A stretch of 64,000 bases of DNA, taken from Burkholderia lata (GTDB lineage Bacteria > Pseudomonadota > Gammaproteobacteria > Burkholderiales > Burkholderiaceae). Both the position numbers and the translations under genes were made by a program. The stretch covers positions 186,001-250,000 of the forward strand of contig NZ_CABVQK010000012.1 of assembly GCF_902499335.1 (NCBI RefSeq). The letters are read 5' to 3'. Below are positions 16,504 through 25,590 of the stretch, piece by piece (positions within the stretch are counted from its first letter, which is position 1; the number at the start of each line of letters is the position of its first letter). The notes beneath the pieces were generated by a model. The model was not told the DNA's origin. It ran no database searches and was given only the letters and a program-made list of their open reading frames with translations.

Positions 16504-18744
16504 ATGACTCTCGACATCACTCAGTTCTACCAGACATTTTTCGACGAAGCGGACGAGCTGCTCGCGCAGATGGAGCAGTTGCTGCTGAACCTCGACGTCG
16601 GCTCGCCCGACCCCGAGGATCTGGCCGCGATCTTCCGCGCCGCGCATTCGATCAAGGGCGGCGCGGCGACGTTCGGCTTTTCCGCGCTGACCGATACGAC
16701 GCACATCCTCGAATCGCTGCTCGACCGCGCGCGCAACCATGAGCTGACGCTGACCAAGGAAATGGTCGACGCGTTCCTCGAGACCAAGGACGTGCTGTCC
16801 GACCAGCTCGTCGACTACCGCGCAAGCGCCGAACCGGACGCGGCCGCCGCCGCGACGATCTGCGCGAAGCTCGAACGGCTGAAGGCCGAGAGCAGCGCGG
16901 GTGCGCCGGCTGCGCCTGCACCCGCGGCGCCGGTCGCTGCTGCCGTCGCGCCGGTCGCGGAACCGGCCGCCAGCGACGATCGCGCGCCCGACCACGTGAT
17001 CGAGCAGGCCGTCGCGGCTGCGCATCCGGCGGGCGACGCCGGCGCGGACGAAGGCGGCCCGCACCTGAAGATCACGCTCGTGGGTGTCGATGCGAAGGAT
17101 CGCGAACTGCTCACCGAAGAGCTCGGCAACCTCGGCCGGATCGTCGGCCGCGAGGAAGCGGGCGGCGACCTGACGTTGTGGGTCGAATCGGACGTGCCGT
17201 CCGACGACATCGTGGCCGTGTGCTGCTTCGTGATCGACGAAAGCCAGATCCGCGTGGGGCACGGCACCGCGCCGGCCGCACCGGCTGCCGCGCAGGAAGC
17301 CGCGGCACCGGCGGCAGAACCGGCCGCCGCCGCGCAACCGGTGCGCGCCGAGGTATTCGCGCCGCAGGCCGCGGCACCGCAACCGGCCGCACCGGCACCG
17401 GTGGCAGCGCCCGCCGAGCCGGCCGCCGCCGCACAACCGCAGCAGCCGGCCCAGCAAGCGCACGCCGACCACGCGCCGCAGGCCGCCGCGCATCACGACG
17501 ACAAGCGCGCGCGCCCGGCCGCCGCGGCTGCATCGGGCGCCGAAGGCAGCTCGATTCGCGTCGGCGTCGAGAAGGTCGACCAGCTGATCAACCTGGTCGG
17601 CGAGCTCGTGATCACGCAGGCGATGCTCGCGGAAACGGCGAGCGCGTTCGATCCGGCGCTGCACGACCGCCTGTTCAACGGGATGGCGCAGCTCGAGCGC
17701 AACGCGCGCGACCTGCAGGAAGCCGTGATGTCGATCCGCATGATGCCGATGGACTACGTGTTCAGCCGCTTCCCGCGGCTCGTGCGCGACCTCGCCGGCA
17801 AGCTCGGCAAGCAGGTCGAGCTCGTCACGTTCGGCCAGGCGACCGAGCTCGACAAGAGCCTGATCGAACGGATCATCGATCCGCTGACCCACCTCGTGCG
17901 CAACAGCCTCGACCACGGGATCGAGACGGTCGACAAGCGCGTCGCCGCCGGCAAGGACGCGGTCGGCCAGCTCGTGCTGTCGGCCGCGCATCACGGCGGC
18001 AACATCGTGATCGAGGTGAGCGACGACGGCGCGGGCCTGAACCGCGAGCGGATCCTCGCGAAGGCAGCGAAGCAGGGCATGCAGATCTCGGACAACATCA
18101 GCGACGACGAAGTCTGGCAGCTGATCTTCGCGCCGGGCTTCTCGACCGCCGAGACGGTGACCGACGTGTCGGGCCGCGGCGTCGGGATGGACGTCGTGAA
18201 ACGCAACATCCAGTCGATGGGCGGCCACGTCGAGATCACGTCGCTGGCCGGCCGCGGCACGACCACGCGGATCGTGCTGCCGCTCACGCTCGCGATCCTC
18301 GACGGGATGTCGGTGAAGGTCGGCAACGAGATCTTCATCCTGCCGCTGAACTTCGTGATGGAGTCGCTGCAGCCGTCGAACGACGACATCTACACGGTCG
18401 GCAACGGCGAGCGCGTGGTGCGCGTGCGCGGCGAATACCTGCCGCTGGTCGCGCTGCACGAGGTGTTCTCGGTCGACGAAGCGCGCACCGACCCGACGCA
18501 AGGGATCGTCACGATCATGGAAACCGAGGGGCGCCGCTTCGCGATGCTGATCGACGAGCTGGTCGGCCAGCAGCAGGTGGTCGTGAAGAACCTCGAAACC
18601 AATTACCGCAAGGTACACGGCATCTCGGCAGCAACGATCCTCGGCGACGGCAGCGTCGCGCTGATCGTCGACGTCGCGGCGCTGAACCGCGAAACCCGTG
18701 CGACGCACGGCGCCCGTGCCGGCGCCGAGCTCGCGATGTTCTGA
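16504..18744 (+). CDS. cheA: Chemotaxis histidine kinase CheA
   Basis: 746-residue cytoplasmic kinase that phosphorylates CheY and CheB in response to chemoreceptors. Domains in order: P1 HPt with phospho-His48 (FRAAHSIKGGAATFGF); a P2-like module near residues 180-250 (HLKITLVGVDAKDRELLTEE); an unusually long Ala/Pro-rich linker near 255-350; P3 dimerisation (VGVEKVDQLINLVGELVITQ); P4 ATPase with N-box HLVRNSLDHGIE, G1 DDGAGLN and G2 GRGVGMDVV; and the P5 CheW-like domain from about residue 600. All kinase boxes are intact. Alanine/proline linkers on both sides of P2 make it longer than E. coli CheA (654). Confidence 0.97.
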   Translation: MTLDITQFYQTFFDEADELLAQMEQLLLNLDVGSPDPEDLAAIFRAAHSIKGGAATFGFSALTDTTHILESLLDRARNHELTLTKEMVDAFLETKDVLSDQLVDYRASAEPDAAAAATICAKLERLKAESSAGAPAAPAPAAPVAAAVAPVAEPAASDDRAPDHVIEQAVAAAHPAGDAGADEGGPHLKITLVGVDAKDRELLTEELGNLGRIVGREEAGGDLTLWVESDVPSDDIVAVCCFVIDESQIRVGHGTAPAAPAAAQEAAAPAAEPAAAAQPVRAEVFAPQAAAPQPAAPAPVAAPAEPAAAAQPQQPAQQAHADHAPQAAAHHDDKRARPAAAAASGAEGSSIRVGVEKVDQLINLVGELVITQAMLAETASAFDPALHDRLFNGMAQLERNARDLQEAVMSIRMMPMDYVFSRFPRLVRDLAGKLGKQVELVTFGQATELDKSLIERIIDPLTHLVRNSLDHGIETVDKRVAAGKDAVGQLVLSAAHHGGNIVIEVSDDGAGLNRERILAKAAKQGMQISDNISDDEVWQLIFAPGFSTAETVTDVSGRGVGMDVVKRNIQSMGGHVEITSLAGRGTTTRIVLPLTLAILDGMSVKVGNEIFILPLNFVMESLQPSNDDIYTVGNGERVVRVRGEYLPLVALHEVFSVDEARTDPTQGIVTIMETEGRRFAMLIDELVGQQQVVVKNLETNYRKVHGISAATILGDGSVALIVDVAALNRETRATHGARAGAELAMF

Positions 18745-18777
18745 TGTCTCTCGCCATTCAACCGATTGGGGGCAAAC

Positions 18778-19311
18778 GTGTCTGCTGAAGTCCAAATGAT
18801 CAATCCGGCCGCGGCGAACGCGGCAACGAGCCGCCGCGACGCGGCGCAAGGCGACGCGGCGGGACAGGAATTCCTCGTGTTCACGCTCGGCGACGAGGAA
18901 TACGGGATCGACATCCTGAAGGTGCAGGAAATCCGCGGCTACGACAGCGTCACGCGCATCGCGAACGCGCCGGAGTTCATCAAGGGCGTGATCAACCTGC
19001 GCGGGATCATCGTGCCGATCGTCGACATGCGGATCAAGTTCCATCTCGGCCGCGTCGAGTACGACCACCAGACCGTCGTGATCATCCTGAACGTGTCGAA
19101 CCGCGTGGTCGGGATGGTGGTCGACGGCGTGTCGGACGTGCTGACGCTGCAGACCGACCAGATCATGCCGGCGCCGGAATTCGGCGCGACGCTGACGACC
19201 GAGTACCTGACGGGCCTCGGCACGGTCGACGGCCGGATGCTGATCCTGATGGACATCGAGAAGCTGATGTCGAGCCGTGAAATGGCGCTGATCGAGACGC
19301 TCGGCGGGTAA
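18778..19311 (+). CDS. cheW: Chemotaxis coupling protein CheW
   Basis: 177-residue adaptor linking chemoreceptors to CheA. The CheW SH3-like fold begins around residue 30 (EFLVFTLGDEEYGIDILKVQ) and includes INLRGIIVPIVDMR. Start: GTG 18778 (MSAEVQMINPA) has GGGGGC 5-10 bp upstream. The alternative TTG at 18766 would sit inside that ribosome site, so I reject it. It follows cheA by 33 bp. Confidence 0.95.
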   Translation: MSAEVQMINPAAANAATSRRDAAQGDAAGQEFLVFTLGDEEYGIDILKVQEIRGYDSVTRIANAPEFIKGVINLRGIIVPIVDMRIKFHLGRVEYDHQTVVIILNVSNRVVGMVVDGVSDVLTLQTDQIMPAPEFGATLTTEYLTGLGTVDGRMLILMDIEKLMSSREMALIETLGG

Positions 19312-19348
19312 GCGCGCCGCGCGCGCAGGAATTTCGGGAGAATCTGCA

Positions 19349-21322
19349 ATGTTGCATAACTGGTCGATCCGCACGACGCTCACGGCGGTCGGACTCATCC
19401 TCGTGGCGCTGGCCGCAGCAGTCGGCGGGCTCGGCCTGTACGCGCTGAATCACGCGAGCCGCTCGCTCGACGAGATCGCGCACGTCGACCTGCCGGCGAT
19501 CCATACGCTCGACGACACGTCGTCGTACCTGCTGCGCGCACGCGTGTCGCTCGACCGCTTCCGTTCGCTGACGGAAGCCGGCAACACGGCCGACGCGGCC
19601 AAGGTGCTCGACCGCGCGCAGGAGCTGTACGCGAAGTCGAACCAGAACTGGCAGGCATTCCTGTCGACGCCGAAGCTCGGCGTCGAGCAGGCGCTCGTCG
19701 ACGACCTGACCGCGCGCTACACGACGATCGTGAAGGAAGGCGTCGAGCCCGAGTTCGCGGCCGCGCGCGCGGGCGACATGGCCGCGTACCACGCGGTCGC
19801 CGATACCAAGATCAGCCCGCTGTTCGTCGCGTACGACCAGGCCGCGTCGGCCGTGGTCGCATCGCTGCAGAAGCGCGCGGAAGATCGCCAGGCCGCGACG
19901 CAGTCGCAGATCTCGCTGATGATCGGGCTGATCGCGGCCGGCATCGCGATCGCGTTCGTCGTCGTGATCGCGATCCGCTTCGCGCTGCGCGGGCTGATCG
20001 TGCAGCCGCTGGAAGACGCGATCGCGCACTTCGAGCGCATCGCCGGCGGCGACCTCACGCAGCCGGTGAACGTGTTCAGCACGAACGAGATCGGCCGCCT
20101 GTTCGGCGGCGTCAAGCGGATGCAGGACGCCGTCACGACGATGGTGCAGGCTGTGCATCGCGGTACCGAATCGATCGACGTCGGCGCGCGCGAGATCGCG
20201 ACCGGCAACATCGACCTGTCGCAGCGTACCGAGGAGCAGGCCGCATCGCTGCAGGAAACCGCGTCGAGCATGGAGCAGCTGACGGGCACCGTGCGGCAGA
20301 ACGCGGAGAACGCGCGGCAGGCCAGCCAGCTCGCGGTGAATGCATCGGACATCGCGACGCAAGGCGGCGACGTGGTTGGCCAGGTCGTTTCGACGATGCA
20401 GGACATCGCGGCGAGCTCGGGCAAGGTCGTCGACATCATCGGCACGATCGAAGGCATCGCGTTCCAGACCAACATCCTCGCGCTGAACGCGGCGGTCGAA
20501 GCCGCCCGCGCGGGCGAACAGGGCCGCGGCTTCGCGGTGGTCGCGGGCGAGGTGCGCTCGCTCGCGCAGCGCAGCGCGAGCGCGGCGAAGGAAATCAAGC
20601 AGCTGATCGGCGATTCGGCCGAGAAGGTCGAAAGCGGGTCGGCGCTCGTGTCGCGCGCCGGCTCGACGATGGACGAGATCGTGCAGGCCGTGCGCCGCGT
20701 GACCGACATCATGGGCGAGATCAGCGCCGCGTCGGACGAGCAGTCGACCGGCATCGAGCAGGTCAACCGCGCGGTCGGCCAGATGGATTCGGTCACGCAG
20801 CAGAACGCGGCGCTCGTCGAGCAGGCGGCAGCCGCGGCCGCGTCGCTCGAGGAGCAGACGCGCCAGATGAAGGCGATCGTGTCGGGCTGGCGCGTGATGG
20901 GCGGCATCGTGCTCGCGCCGTCGCGCGGCGTCGCGCGGCCGGTCGCGCATGAACCGGCGGCGGCGCCGGCGCTGACGTCCGAGCCGCGTTTCGACGCGGC
21001 ACCGGTCGCCGCGCTGCCGTCTCCGCGGACCGCCGCACAACCGGCACGGCGCGCTGCGCCGGCGACGCGTGCCGCCGCTGCGGCTGCGTCGGGCGCGGGT
21101 CACGAACCGAAGCGCGCGGCCGATGCCGGCGCGCACGCGCAGAAGGATGCGCCGGCTTCCCGCGGCACGGCCGCGGGCGGCTACGGGCCGCGTCTCGCGA
21201 AAACCGCCGCACCGGCCGACAAGCCGGCCGCGAAGCCCGCGCTCGTGCGCCCGGCGCTGAACGGCGAGAAGCCGGCGCCGGCCACGGCCGGCACGTCCGA
21301 TGACGACTGGGAGACCTTCTAA
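19349..21322 (+). CDS. Methyl-accepting chemotaxis protein with C-terminal CheR-docking tail
   Basis: 657-residue transmembrane chemoreceptor. TM1 (about 12-32), a periplasmic four-helix-bundle (Tar-type) ligand domain, TM2 (about 190-212, SLMIGLIAAGIAIAFVVVIA), HAMP (about 213-265) and a cytoplasmic hairpin whose tip (IEGIAFQTNILALNAAVEAA) is near residue 370-400. A long, flexible Ala/Pro-rich tail of about 130 residues ends in DDDWETF, a close match to the NWETF pentapeptide that tethers CheR and CheB in Tar/Tsr. cheR begins 3 bp after its stop. The ligand is unknown; the operon position and Tar-like layout suggest amino-acid sensing. Confidence 0.93.
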   Translation: MLHNWSIRTTLTAVGLILVALAAAVGGLGLYALNHASRSLDEIAHVDLPAIHTLDDTSSYLLRARVSLDRFRSLTEAGNTADAAKVLDRAQELYAKSNQNWQAFLSTPKLGVEQALVDDLTARYTTIVKEGVEPEFAAARAGDMAAYHAVADTKISPLFVAYDQAASAVVASLQKRAEDRQAATQSQISLMIGLIAAGIAIAFVVVIAIRFALRGLIVQPLEDAIAHFERIAGGDLTQPVNVFSTNEIGRLFGGVKRMQDAVTTMVQAVHRGTESIDVGAREIATGNIDLSQRTEEQAASLQETASSMEQLTGTVRQNAENARQASQLAVNASDIATQGGDVVGQVVSTMQDIAASSGKVVDIIGTIEGIAFQTNILALNAAVEAARAGEQGRGFAVVAGEVRSLAQRSASAAKEIKQLIGDSAEKVESGSALVSRAGSTMDEIVQAVRRVTDIMGEISAASDEQSTGIEQVNRAVGQMDSVTQQNAALVEQAAAAAASLEEQTRQMKAIVSGWRVMGGIVLAPSRGVARPVAHEPAAAPALTSEPRFDAAPVAALPSPRTAAQPARRAAPATRAAAAAASGAGHEPKRAADAGAHAQKDAPASRGTAAGGYGPRLAKTAAPADKPAAKPALVRPALNGEKPAPATAGTSDDDWETF

Positions 21323-21325
21323 ACC

Positions 21326-22309
21326 ATGCCGCACGCGCGCGCGCCGTTTCGACCTGATGCACCGGATGCCTCGCCTCGCGCGGGCGAGCCGGGGCGCGAC
21401 TTCGCGTTCACGGGCGCGGATTTCGCACGCATTCGCGCGCTGATCCACCAACGCGCGGGAATCTCGCTGTCCGAGCACAAGCGCGACATGGCCTACAGCC
21501 GTCTCGCGCGGCGCTTGCGGGCACGCGGCCTCGACACGTTCCGCGACTACCTCGACCTGCTCGAGCAGGAAGACGATCCGCTCGAGTGGGAAGCGTTCAC
21601 CAATGCGCTGACGACCAACCTGACCGCGTTCTTCCGCGAGTCGCACCATTTCCCGATCCTGTCGGATTTCGTGAAGGGGCGGCCGGCGCCGGTATCGGTC
21701 TGGTGCTCGGCGGCGTCGACCGGCGAGGAGCCTTACTCGATCGCGATCACGCTGATCGAGGCGCTCGGCGAATCGGCCGCGCGCGGCGCGTCGATCCTCG
21801 CGACCGACCTCGACACGCAGGTGCTCGCGAAGGCAGAGGCCGGCATCTACACGTATGACCAGGTCAAGCACCTGCCGCCGGAGCGGCTGAAGCGCTTCTT
21901 CCTGAAGGGCACGGGCGCGCAGGCCGGCCGCGTGAAGGTGCGCCCCGAGCTGCGCGCGATGATCCGCTTCGAGCAGTTGAACCTGACCGATGCGGATTAC
22001 GGGATCGCGAAGCCGTTCGACGCGATCTTCTGCCGCAACGTGATGATCTATTTCGACAAGCCGACGCAGGGGCAGGTGCTGTCGCGTTTCGAGCCGCTCG
22101 TGAAGCCGGGCGGGCTGCTGTTCGCCGGCCATTCGGAAAACTTCACGTATGTCACGCAGGCGTTCCGGCTGCGCGGGCAGACGGTGTACGAACTGACCCG
22201 CGACGCCGCACAGGGCGCGCGGCCACGTGGTGCGCAGGCGCCCGCGATGCCGTCTCCCGCGCGTGCGCAAGCCGCGGGCGTCGCATCGGCTCTTGGAGAG
22301 CGTGGATGA
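21326..22309 (+). CDS. cheR: Chemotaxis protein methyltransferase CheR
   Basis: 327-residue SAM-dependent enzyme that methylates receptor glutamates. The N-terminal helical domain is followed by the methyltransferase fold with the SAM-binding segment VWCSAASTGEEPYSIAI and the conserved FDAIFCRNVMIYFDKP. A disordered extension of about 30 residues follows the core. The last four bases overlap the start of cheD (ATGA), so translation is probably coupled. Confidence 0.96.
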   Translation: MPHARAPFRPDAPDASPRAGEPGRDFAFTGADFARIRALIHQRAGISLSEHKRDMAYSRLARRLRARGLDTFRDYLDLLEQEDDPLEWEAFTNALTTNLTAFFRESHHFPILSDFVKGRPAPVSVWCSAASTGEEPYSIAITLIEALGESAARGASILATDLDTQVLAKAEAGIYTYDQVKHLPPERLKRFFLKGTGAQAGRVKVRPELRAMIRFEQLNLTDADYGIAKPFDAIFCRNVMIYFDKPTQGQVLSRFEPLVKPGGLLFAGHSENFTYVTQAFRLRGQTVYELTRDAAQGARPRGAQAPAMPSPARAQAAGVASALGERG

Positions 22310-23031
22310 GCGCCCTGCCGATCGCAACCAATCGCTACTTCGACAACCACTTCGGCCGTCCCGGCGTGAAGCTGCTGCCGAACGAGTTCTACACGACGTC
22401 CGAGGACATGGTGCTGATGACCGTGCTCGGCTCGTGCGTCGCCGCGTGCCTGCACGACCCGTACGCGGGCATCGGCGGGATGAACCACTTCATGCTGCCG
22501 GACGACGGCGCCGATGCGGGCGCGGCTGCTTCGGAATCGATGCGCTACGGCGCGTATGCGATGGAAGTGCTGATCAACGAGATGATCAAGGCCGGCGGGC
22601 GCCGCGAACGCTTCGAGGCGAAGGTGTTCGGCGGCGCTGCCGTGCTGGCCGGGATGACGACGATCAACATCGGCGATCGCAACGCGGATTTCGTGCGCCG
22701 CTACCTGGCGCTCGAACGCATCCGCATCACGGCCGAAGACCTGCAGGGCGTGCACCCGCGCAAGGTCGCGTTCATGGCGGCCACGGGGCGCGCGGCGGTG
22801 AAGAAGCTGCGGCTGCAGGTGCCGGGCGTCACCGAGCGCGAAGCCGCGCTCGCCAGCGACGCCGATCGCGCCCGCGCCGCACGGCCGCGTCCGCATGTCG
22901 AGTTGTTCGCGGCGAAGCGTCCGGCCCCGCCGCAGCCGGCGCGCCCGCGCATCGAGCTGTTCGGCGCGCGCAGCGCGGCGCCGGCCGACGGCGTGCGGGC
23001 GGCGAACCTATCAAGAAAGCAGGAGGCATGA
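22306..23031 (+). CDS. cheD: Chemoreceptor glutamine deamidase CheD
   Basis: 241-residue enzyme that deamidates receptor glutamines and tunes adaptation. The catalytic Cys44 (VLGSCVAACLHD) and His61 (GGMNHFMLP) are present, and the FGGA and TINIGDRNADFV segments are family signatures. It is longer than B. subtilis CheD (about 160) because of a C-terminal low-complexity Pro/Arg/Ala extension from about residue 175. It overlaps both neighbours by four bases (cheR and cheB). Confidence 0.95.
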   Translation: MSALPIATNRYFDNHFGRPGVKLLPNEFYTTSEDMVLMTVLGSCVAACLHDPYAGIGGMNHFMLPDDGADAGAAASESMRYGAYAMEVLINEMIKAGGRRERFEAKVFGGAAVLAGMTTINIGDRNADFVRRYLALERIRITAEDLQGVHPRKVAFMAATGRAAVKKLRLQVPGVTEREAALASDADRARAARPRPHVELFAAKRPAPPQPARPRIELFGARSAAPADGVRAANLSRKQEA

Positions 23032-24119
23032 CCGCAGTGCAGAAGATCAAAGTATTGTGCGTCGACGATTCGGCGCTGATCCGCAGCCTGATGACCGAGA
23101 TCATCAACAGCCAGCCCGACATGACGGTGTGCGCAACCGCGCCCGATCCGCTCGTCGCGCGCGAGCTCATCAAGCAGCACAACCCCGACGTGCTCACGCT
23201 CGACGTCGAAATGCCGCGCATGGACGGGCTCGACTTCCTCGAGAAGCTGATGCGCCTGCGGCCGATGCCGGTCGTGATGGTGTCGTCGCTGACCGAGCGC
23301 GGCTCGGAAATCACGCTGCGCGCGCTCGAACTCGGCGCGGTCGATTTCGTCACGAAGCCGCGCGTCGGGATTCGCGACGGGATGCTCGACTACTCGGAAA
23401 AGCTCGCCGACAAGATTCGCGCGGCGTCGCGTGCGCGCGTGCGCCAGGCGCCGCAGCCGCAGGCCGTCGCGCGCGCGGCGGACAGCCACCCGGCCGCGCC
23501 GATGATCAACAACCCGCTCGTCAGTACCGAGAAGCTGATCATCATCGGCGCGTCGACGGGCGGCACCGAGGCGATCCGCGAAGTGCTGACGCCGCTGCCG
23601 CCGGATGCACCGGCCGTGCTGATCGCGCAGCACATGCCGCCGGGCTTCACGAAGTCGTTCGCACAGCGGCTGAACGGCCTGTGCCGGATCGCGGTGAAGG
23701 AAGCGGAGCACGGCGAGCGCGTGCTGCCGGGTCATGCGTATATCGCGCCGGGCCACGCGCACCTGTTGCTTGCAAGGAGCGGGGCGAACTATATTGCGCA
23801 ACTGTCGGACGAGCCGCCGGTCAACCGGCATCGCCCGTCGGTCGACGTGCTGTTCCGCTCGGCGGCGACGCACGCGGGCAAGAACGCGATCGGGGTGATC
23901 CTGACCGGGATGGGCCGCGACGGCGCGGCCGGCCTGCTGGAAATGAAACGCGCGGGCGCTCACACGTTCGCGCAGGATGAAGCAAGCTGCATCGTGTTCG
24001 GGATGCCGCGCGAGGCGATCGCGCTCGGCGGCGCGGACGAGATCGTGCCGCTCGCCGAGATGAGCCGTCGTGTGATGGCGCGCCTGGCGACAATGGGCGA
24101 CCGCGTGCAGCGGGTTTGA
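23028..24119 (+). CDS. cheB: Protein-glutamate methylesterase CheB
   Basis: 363-residue two-domain response regulator that demethylates receptors. The receiver domain has Asp13/Asp14, phospho-acceptor Asp59 (LTLDVEMPRMDG) and Lys in FVTKP. After a linker (about 135-165), the methylesterase domain shows the catalytic Ser (IIIGASTGGTEAI), His (IAQHMPPGFTKSF) and Asp (ILTGMGRDGAAG). Start ATG 23028 after AGCAGGAGGC overlaps the cheD stop (ATGA). The frame is open further upstream, but that region is cheD in another frame. Confidence 0.96.
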   Translation: MTAVQKIKVLCVDDSALIRSLMTEIINSQPDMTVCATAPDPLVARELIKQHNPDVLTLDVEMPRMDGLDFLEKLMRLRPMPVVMVSSLTERGSEITLRALELGAVDFVTKPRVGIRDGMLDYSEKLADKIRAASRARVRQAPQPQAVARAADSHPAAPMINNPLVSTEKLIIIGASTGGTEAIREVLTPLPPDAPAVLIAQHMPPGFTKSFAQRLNGLCRIAVKEAEHGERVLPGHAYIAPGHAHLLLARSGANYIAQLSDEPPVNRHRPSVDVLFRSAATHAGKNAIGVILTGMGRDGAAGLLEMKRAGAHTFAQDEASCIVFGMPREAIALGGADEIVPLAEMSRRVMARLATMGDRVQRV

Positions 24120-24186
24120 ATGGAATGTCACGGGGCGCGTGCCACGATACGCGTCCCGATGGAAACGAATCTGGAAAGGAACGACG

Positions 24187-24582
24187 ATGGACAAGAGCAT
24201 GAAAATCCTGGTGGTGGACGATTTCCCGACGATGCGCCGGATCGTCCGCAACCTGCTCAAGGAACTGGGTTACTCGAACGTCGACGAGGCCGAGGACGGC
24301 GCGGCCGGCCTGGCACGGCTGCGCGGCGGCGGTTTCGACTTCGTGATCTCGGACTGGAACATGCCGAACCTCGACGGCCTTGCGATGCTGAAGGAAATCC
24401 GCGCGGACGCGACGCTCACGCACCTGCCGGTGCTGATGGTCACGGCCGAGTCGAAGAAGGAGAACATCATCGCGGCCGCGCAGGCCGGCGCGAGCGGCTA
24501 CGTCGTGAAACCGTTCACGGCCGCGACGCTTGACGAGAAGCTGAACAAGATCATCGACAAGATGGCGAAGACCGGGAGCTGA
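24187..24582 (+). CDS. cheY: Chemotaxis response regulator CheY
   Basis: 131-residue classical CheY that binds FliM when phosphorylated. Active site: Asp11/Asp12, phospho-acceptor Asp56 (FVISDWNMPNLDG), Thr86 (MVTAESKKENI) and Lys108 (GYVVKPF). The sequence is much closer to E. coli CheY than the other receiver in the operon. Start ATG 24187 (MDKSMKILVVDD) follows GGAAAGGAACGACG. It is directly followed by cheZ (1 bp), as in E. coli. Confidence 0.97.
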   Translation: MDKSMKILVVDDFPTMRRIVRNLLKELGYSNVDEAEDGAAGLARLRGGGFDFVISDWNMPNLDGLAMLKEIRADATLTHLPVLMVTAESKKENIIAAAQAGASGYVVKPFTAATLDEKLNKIIDKMAKTGS

Positions 24583-24583
24583 C

Positions 24584-25315
24584 GTGAACGAGCCGATCCA
24601 TGCAGCGCTGACGGGCGCCGGGTTCAGCGCCGACGGCCAGGCCGAAGGCGCCGGTTTCGCGGGCGACCGCATCCTCGCGCGTATCGGCCATGTCACGCGC
24701 ACGCTGCGCGATTCGATGCGCGAGCTCGGGCTCGACAAGCACGTCGAGCGGGCGGCGGAAGCCGTGCCCGATGCGCGCGACCGGCTGCGCTACGTCGCGA
24801 CGATGACCGAGCAGGCAGCCGTGCGCGTGCTGAATGCGATCGAGGTCGCGAAGCCGATGCAGGAGCGCATCCAGAACGAGGCCGAGGCGCTCGACGCGCG
24901 CTGGGCGCAGTGGTACGCGGCGCCGATCGAGCACGCGGAAGTGCGCGAGCTGATGGACGATACGCGCACGTTCCTGCGCACGCTGCCCGAGTCGGCTTCG
25001 GCAACCAGCGCGCAACTGCTCGAGATCATGCTCGCGCAGGATTTCCAGGACCTGACCGGGCAGGTGATCAAGAAGATCATGGACATGGTCTACCTGATCG
25101 AGCAGCAGCTCCTCACGGTGCTCGTCGAGAACATCGCGCCCGAGCGGCGCGAGCAGTTCGCGGCCACCGCGGCTGCGCTCGCGGCCGAGCAGATAAGCTC
25201 GACCGGCAGCCCCGAGTCGCTGCTGAACGGCCCGCAGATCGCGCCGGAAGGCAAAACCGACGTGGTCCAGGACCAGGGGCAGGTGGACGACCTGCTCGCC
25301 AGCCTGGGCTTCTGA
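24584..25315 (+). CDS. cheZ: CheY phosphatase CheZ
   Basis: 243-residue phosphatase ending the chemotaxis signal. The catalytic helix AQDFQDLTGQVIKKIMDMV carries Asp156 and Gln160, equivalent to E. coli Asp143 and Gln147. The extreme C-terminus VDDLLASLGF is the CheY-P-docking helix. GTG start at 24584 with GGGAG upstream, one base after the cheY stop. Last gene of the operon; co-occurrence of CheZ with CheD is typical of betaproteobacteria. Confidence 0.96.
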   Translation: MNEPIHAALTGAGFSADGQAEGAGFAGDRILARIGHVTRTLRDSMRELGLDKHVERAAEAVPDARDRLRYVATMTEQAAVRVLNAIEVAKPMQERIQNEAEALDARWAQWYAAPIEHAEVRELMDDTRTFLRTLPESASATSAQLLEIMLAQDFQDLTGQVIKKIMDMVYLIEQQLLTVLVENIAPERREQFAATAAALAAEQISSTGSPESLLNGPQIAPEGKTDVVQDQGQVDDLLASLGF

Positions 25316-25325
25316 CCCTGCCGCA

Positions 25326-25364
25326 TGCATCGGCGCGCCGCGTGTTGCGGCGCCGCCCGATGCA
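25326..25364 (+). terminator. Hairpin after cheZ
   Basis: TGCATCGG pairs with CCGATGCA, with an inner GCGCC/GGCGC stem. It lies 10 bp after the cheZ stop. No T-run follows, so it may be an RNA-stabilising hairpin or a weak terminator at the end of the 11-gene operon. Nothing else is evident in 25365-25590. Confidence 0.45.
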
Positions 25365-25590
25365 CGCGTCACGCGTTCCCATGCGTTCCCCGCACCGCCT
25401 CCCCGCGCGCGTGCCACCTGCATGGCTCAGGGTGGTCGGTCCTGCGTCAAATTGACACTTCGACACACGCAGCAGGCATACTACGCGTCAGCAGCAACGT
25501 AGCGTCATTCGTACGATTTCATATGTTGCCAGGTGGCGCGGGCCCGATGGCCGCACCGCCGGCAACGAAGCCAGTCCCTTGGGGGGGAAC

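Noticed and set aside
18744..18788. 14-codon frame overlapping the cheA stop and cheW start
   Set aside because: No ribosome site of its own and no conservation expected; it overlaps the Shine-Dalgarno of cheW.
16474..22327. Very long minus-strand open frames (974 and 1054 codons) opposite cheA-cheW-mcp-cheR
   Set aside because: They are Arg/Ala/His-rich mirror translations typical of high-GC antisense frames; the plus-strand genes have complete domains and ribosome sites.
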